Shown here in pieces: positions 63,530 to 64,000 of a stretch of DNA of 64,000 bases (position 1 is the stretch's first letter; every line of letters begins with the position of its first letter). Source of the stretch: Fulvitalea axinellae (lineage in GTDB: Bacteria > Bacteroidota > Bacteroidia > Cytophagales > Cyclobacteriaceae); NCBI RefSeq assembly GCF_036492835.1, contig NZ_AP025321.1, forward strand, positions 43,154 to 107,153. The letters run 5' to 3'. The translations under genes and the position numbers were made by a program. Under the pieces are notes generated by a model, which searched no databases, was not told the DNA's origin, and worked only from the letters and a program-made list of their open reading frames with translations.

Positions 63530-64000
63530 TTATAGTTTGAATCCGAATCGCAATTGCCATGGGGATTCGCCCGGGTCCCGCCTATTCCATTGGGCTACCC
63601 GATACATAAGTGTCGCCAGAATGGCGGATTTAGATTGTCGGGAAATGCCAAAAACAGCACCCGCGCCAATATATGCTCGGTGTTCCCACTTTTTGTTACC
63701 CTTGTCGGCTTTGTCTCCCCACTTAAGAACCATAGAAGGCGCGCTGGACTGTAGTTCCGCTTGCGTAAAGAAACGTTCGCCCGGCAACTCATGCCTAAGG
63801 AAAGTTCTCAGGGCAGTCGACATTTTGACAGAGGCGAGGCTGTCTCCCGAATATCGGAAATGGGCACCGATCCCTCCCGCGGTTCTTCGGCTAAACTGCC
63901 AACCCAAAGCGGGGGAAATATCCAAACTGAGATAATCCCTGTATCCAACGCCCACCAATCCGTCGAAAAATAGATTCTTGGGCCACCACTTTTTCTTGTC
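63530..64000 (-). CDS. outer-membrane barrel protein, C-terminal part (5' end off window)
   Basis: The frame is open to the right edge. Upstream of an internal TTG at 63958 it still reads KKWWPKNLFFDGLVGVGYRD, so the true start lies outside. The visible 156 residues are barrel-like (SPALGWQFSRRTAGGIGAHF, ALRTFLRHELPGERFF, AYIGAGAVFGIS, final WQLRFGFKL). They align by eye with the last 150 residues of the protein at 26767-28329. This identifies it as the first gene of the right operon and predicts a lipobox and charged helical rod beyond the window. Confidence 0.85.
   Translation of the reverse strand, partial: DKKKWWPKNLFFDGLVGVGYRDYLSLDISPALGWQFSRRTAGGIGAHFRYSGDSLASVKMSTALRTFLRHELPGERFFTQAELQSSAPSMVLKWGDKADKGNKKWEHRAYIGAGAVFGISRQSKSAILATLMYRVAQWNRRDPGESPWQLRFGFKL

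Noticed and set aside
1-64000. Type VI secretion or extracellular contractile injection cluster
   Set aside because: Rhs genes suggested this, but no VgrG, PAAR, tube, sheath or ATPase gene is present and the Rhs proteins are Sec-exported.

Overview
The window looks like the chromosome of a Bacteroidota bacterium, probably a Cytophagales-like marine or surface-associated lineage; the genus cannot be named from this sequence. The clues are that nearly every protein starts with a Sec or lipoprotein signal peptide, starts lack a clear Shine-Dalgarno sequence, and the protein families are typical of the phylum: Ig/PKD-like repeat giants, Rhs proteins whose core ends in DGIELEG, fibre proteins with GNVGIGT motifs, and ALYNATGGDxW-type leucine-rich repeats (LRRs). 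No tRNA, rRNA, CRISPR array, transposase or housekeeping gene was seen.

The layout is two paralogous copies of one long operon, both read leftward (minus strand), flanking a block of fibre genes. The right copy runs from beyond 64000 down to 44329. In transcription order it holds a lipoprotein/outer-membrane barrel protein (cut by the right edge), a FN3/Ig protein (62350-63423), a small lipoprotein (61661-62251), a 1616-aa Rhs-associated shell-like protein (56753-61603), a 947-aa beta-sandwich/jelly-roll protein (53851-56694), a 240-aa LolA-like protein (53061-53783), a 2739-aa Rhs protein (44771-52990) and a 163-aa lipoprotein (44329-44820), and it ends at a clear hairpin terminator (44141-44170). 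The left copy runs from 28329 past position 1 in the same order: barrel protein, Ig protein, an extra OmpH/Skp-like protein, lipoprotein, 1728-aa shell-like protein, a 3709-aa Ig-repeat giant, a LolA-like protein, and an Rhs protein with a large LRR array (cut by the left edge).

The right Rhs protein ends in an AT-rich variable domain that I read as a parvovirus-type phospholipase A2, with a GGNNPL loop, a PVNDLD...HDxxYD helix and a later WAD. The overlapping lipoprotein gene is then the natural immunity candidate. Because the Rhs proteins and their partners carry Sec signal peptides, this is not a type VI secretion or injectosome-loaded Rhs effector. The working model is an exported, multi-protein Rhs toxin or surface complex built from an outer-membrane barrel anchor, periplasmic helpers and a split Rhs shell with Ig/LRR adhesive parts.

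Between the operons (29008-43813) lie nine paralogous secreted fibre-like genes: two on the plus strand and seven on the minus strand, one broken by a single in-frame stop. They share head, shaft and C-terminal modules in different combinations and have near-identical 3' DNA, which suggests recombination-driven diversification. REP-like palindromic repeats sit between them and form the coding ends of two of them. GC shifts, judged by eye, mark the LRR block of the left Rhs gene and the toxin/immunity end of the right one.
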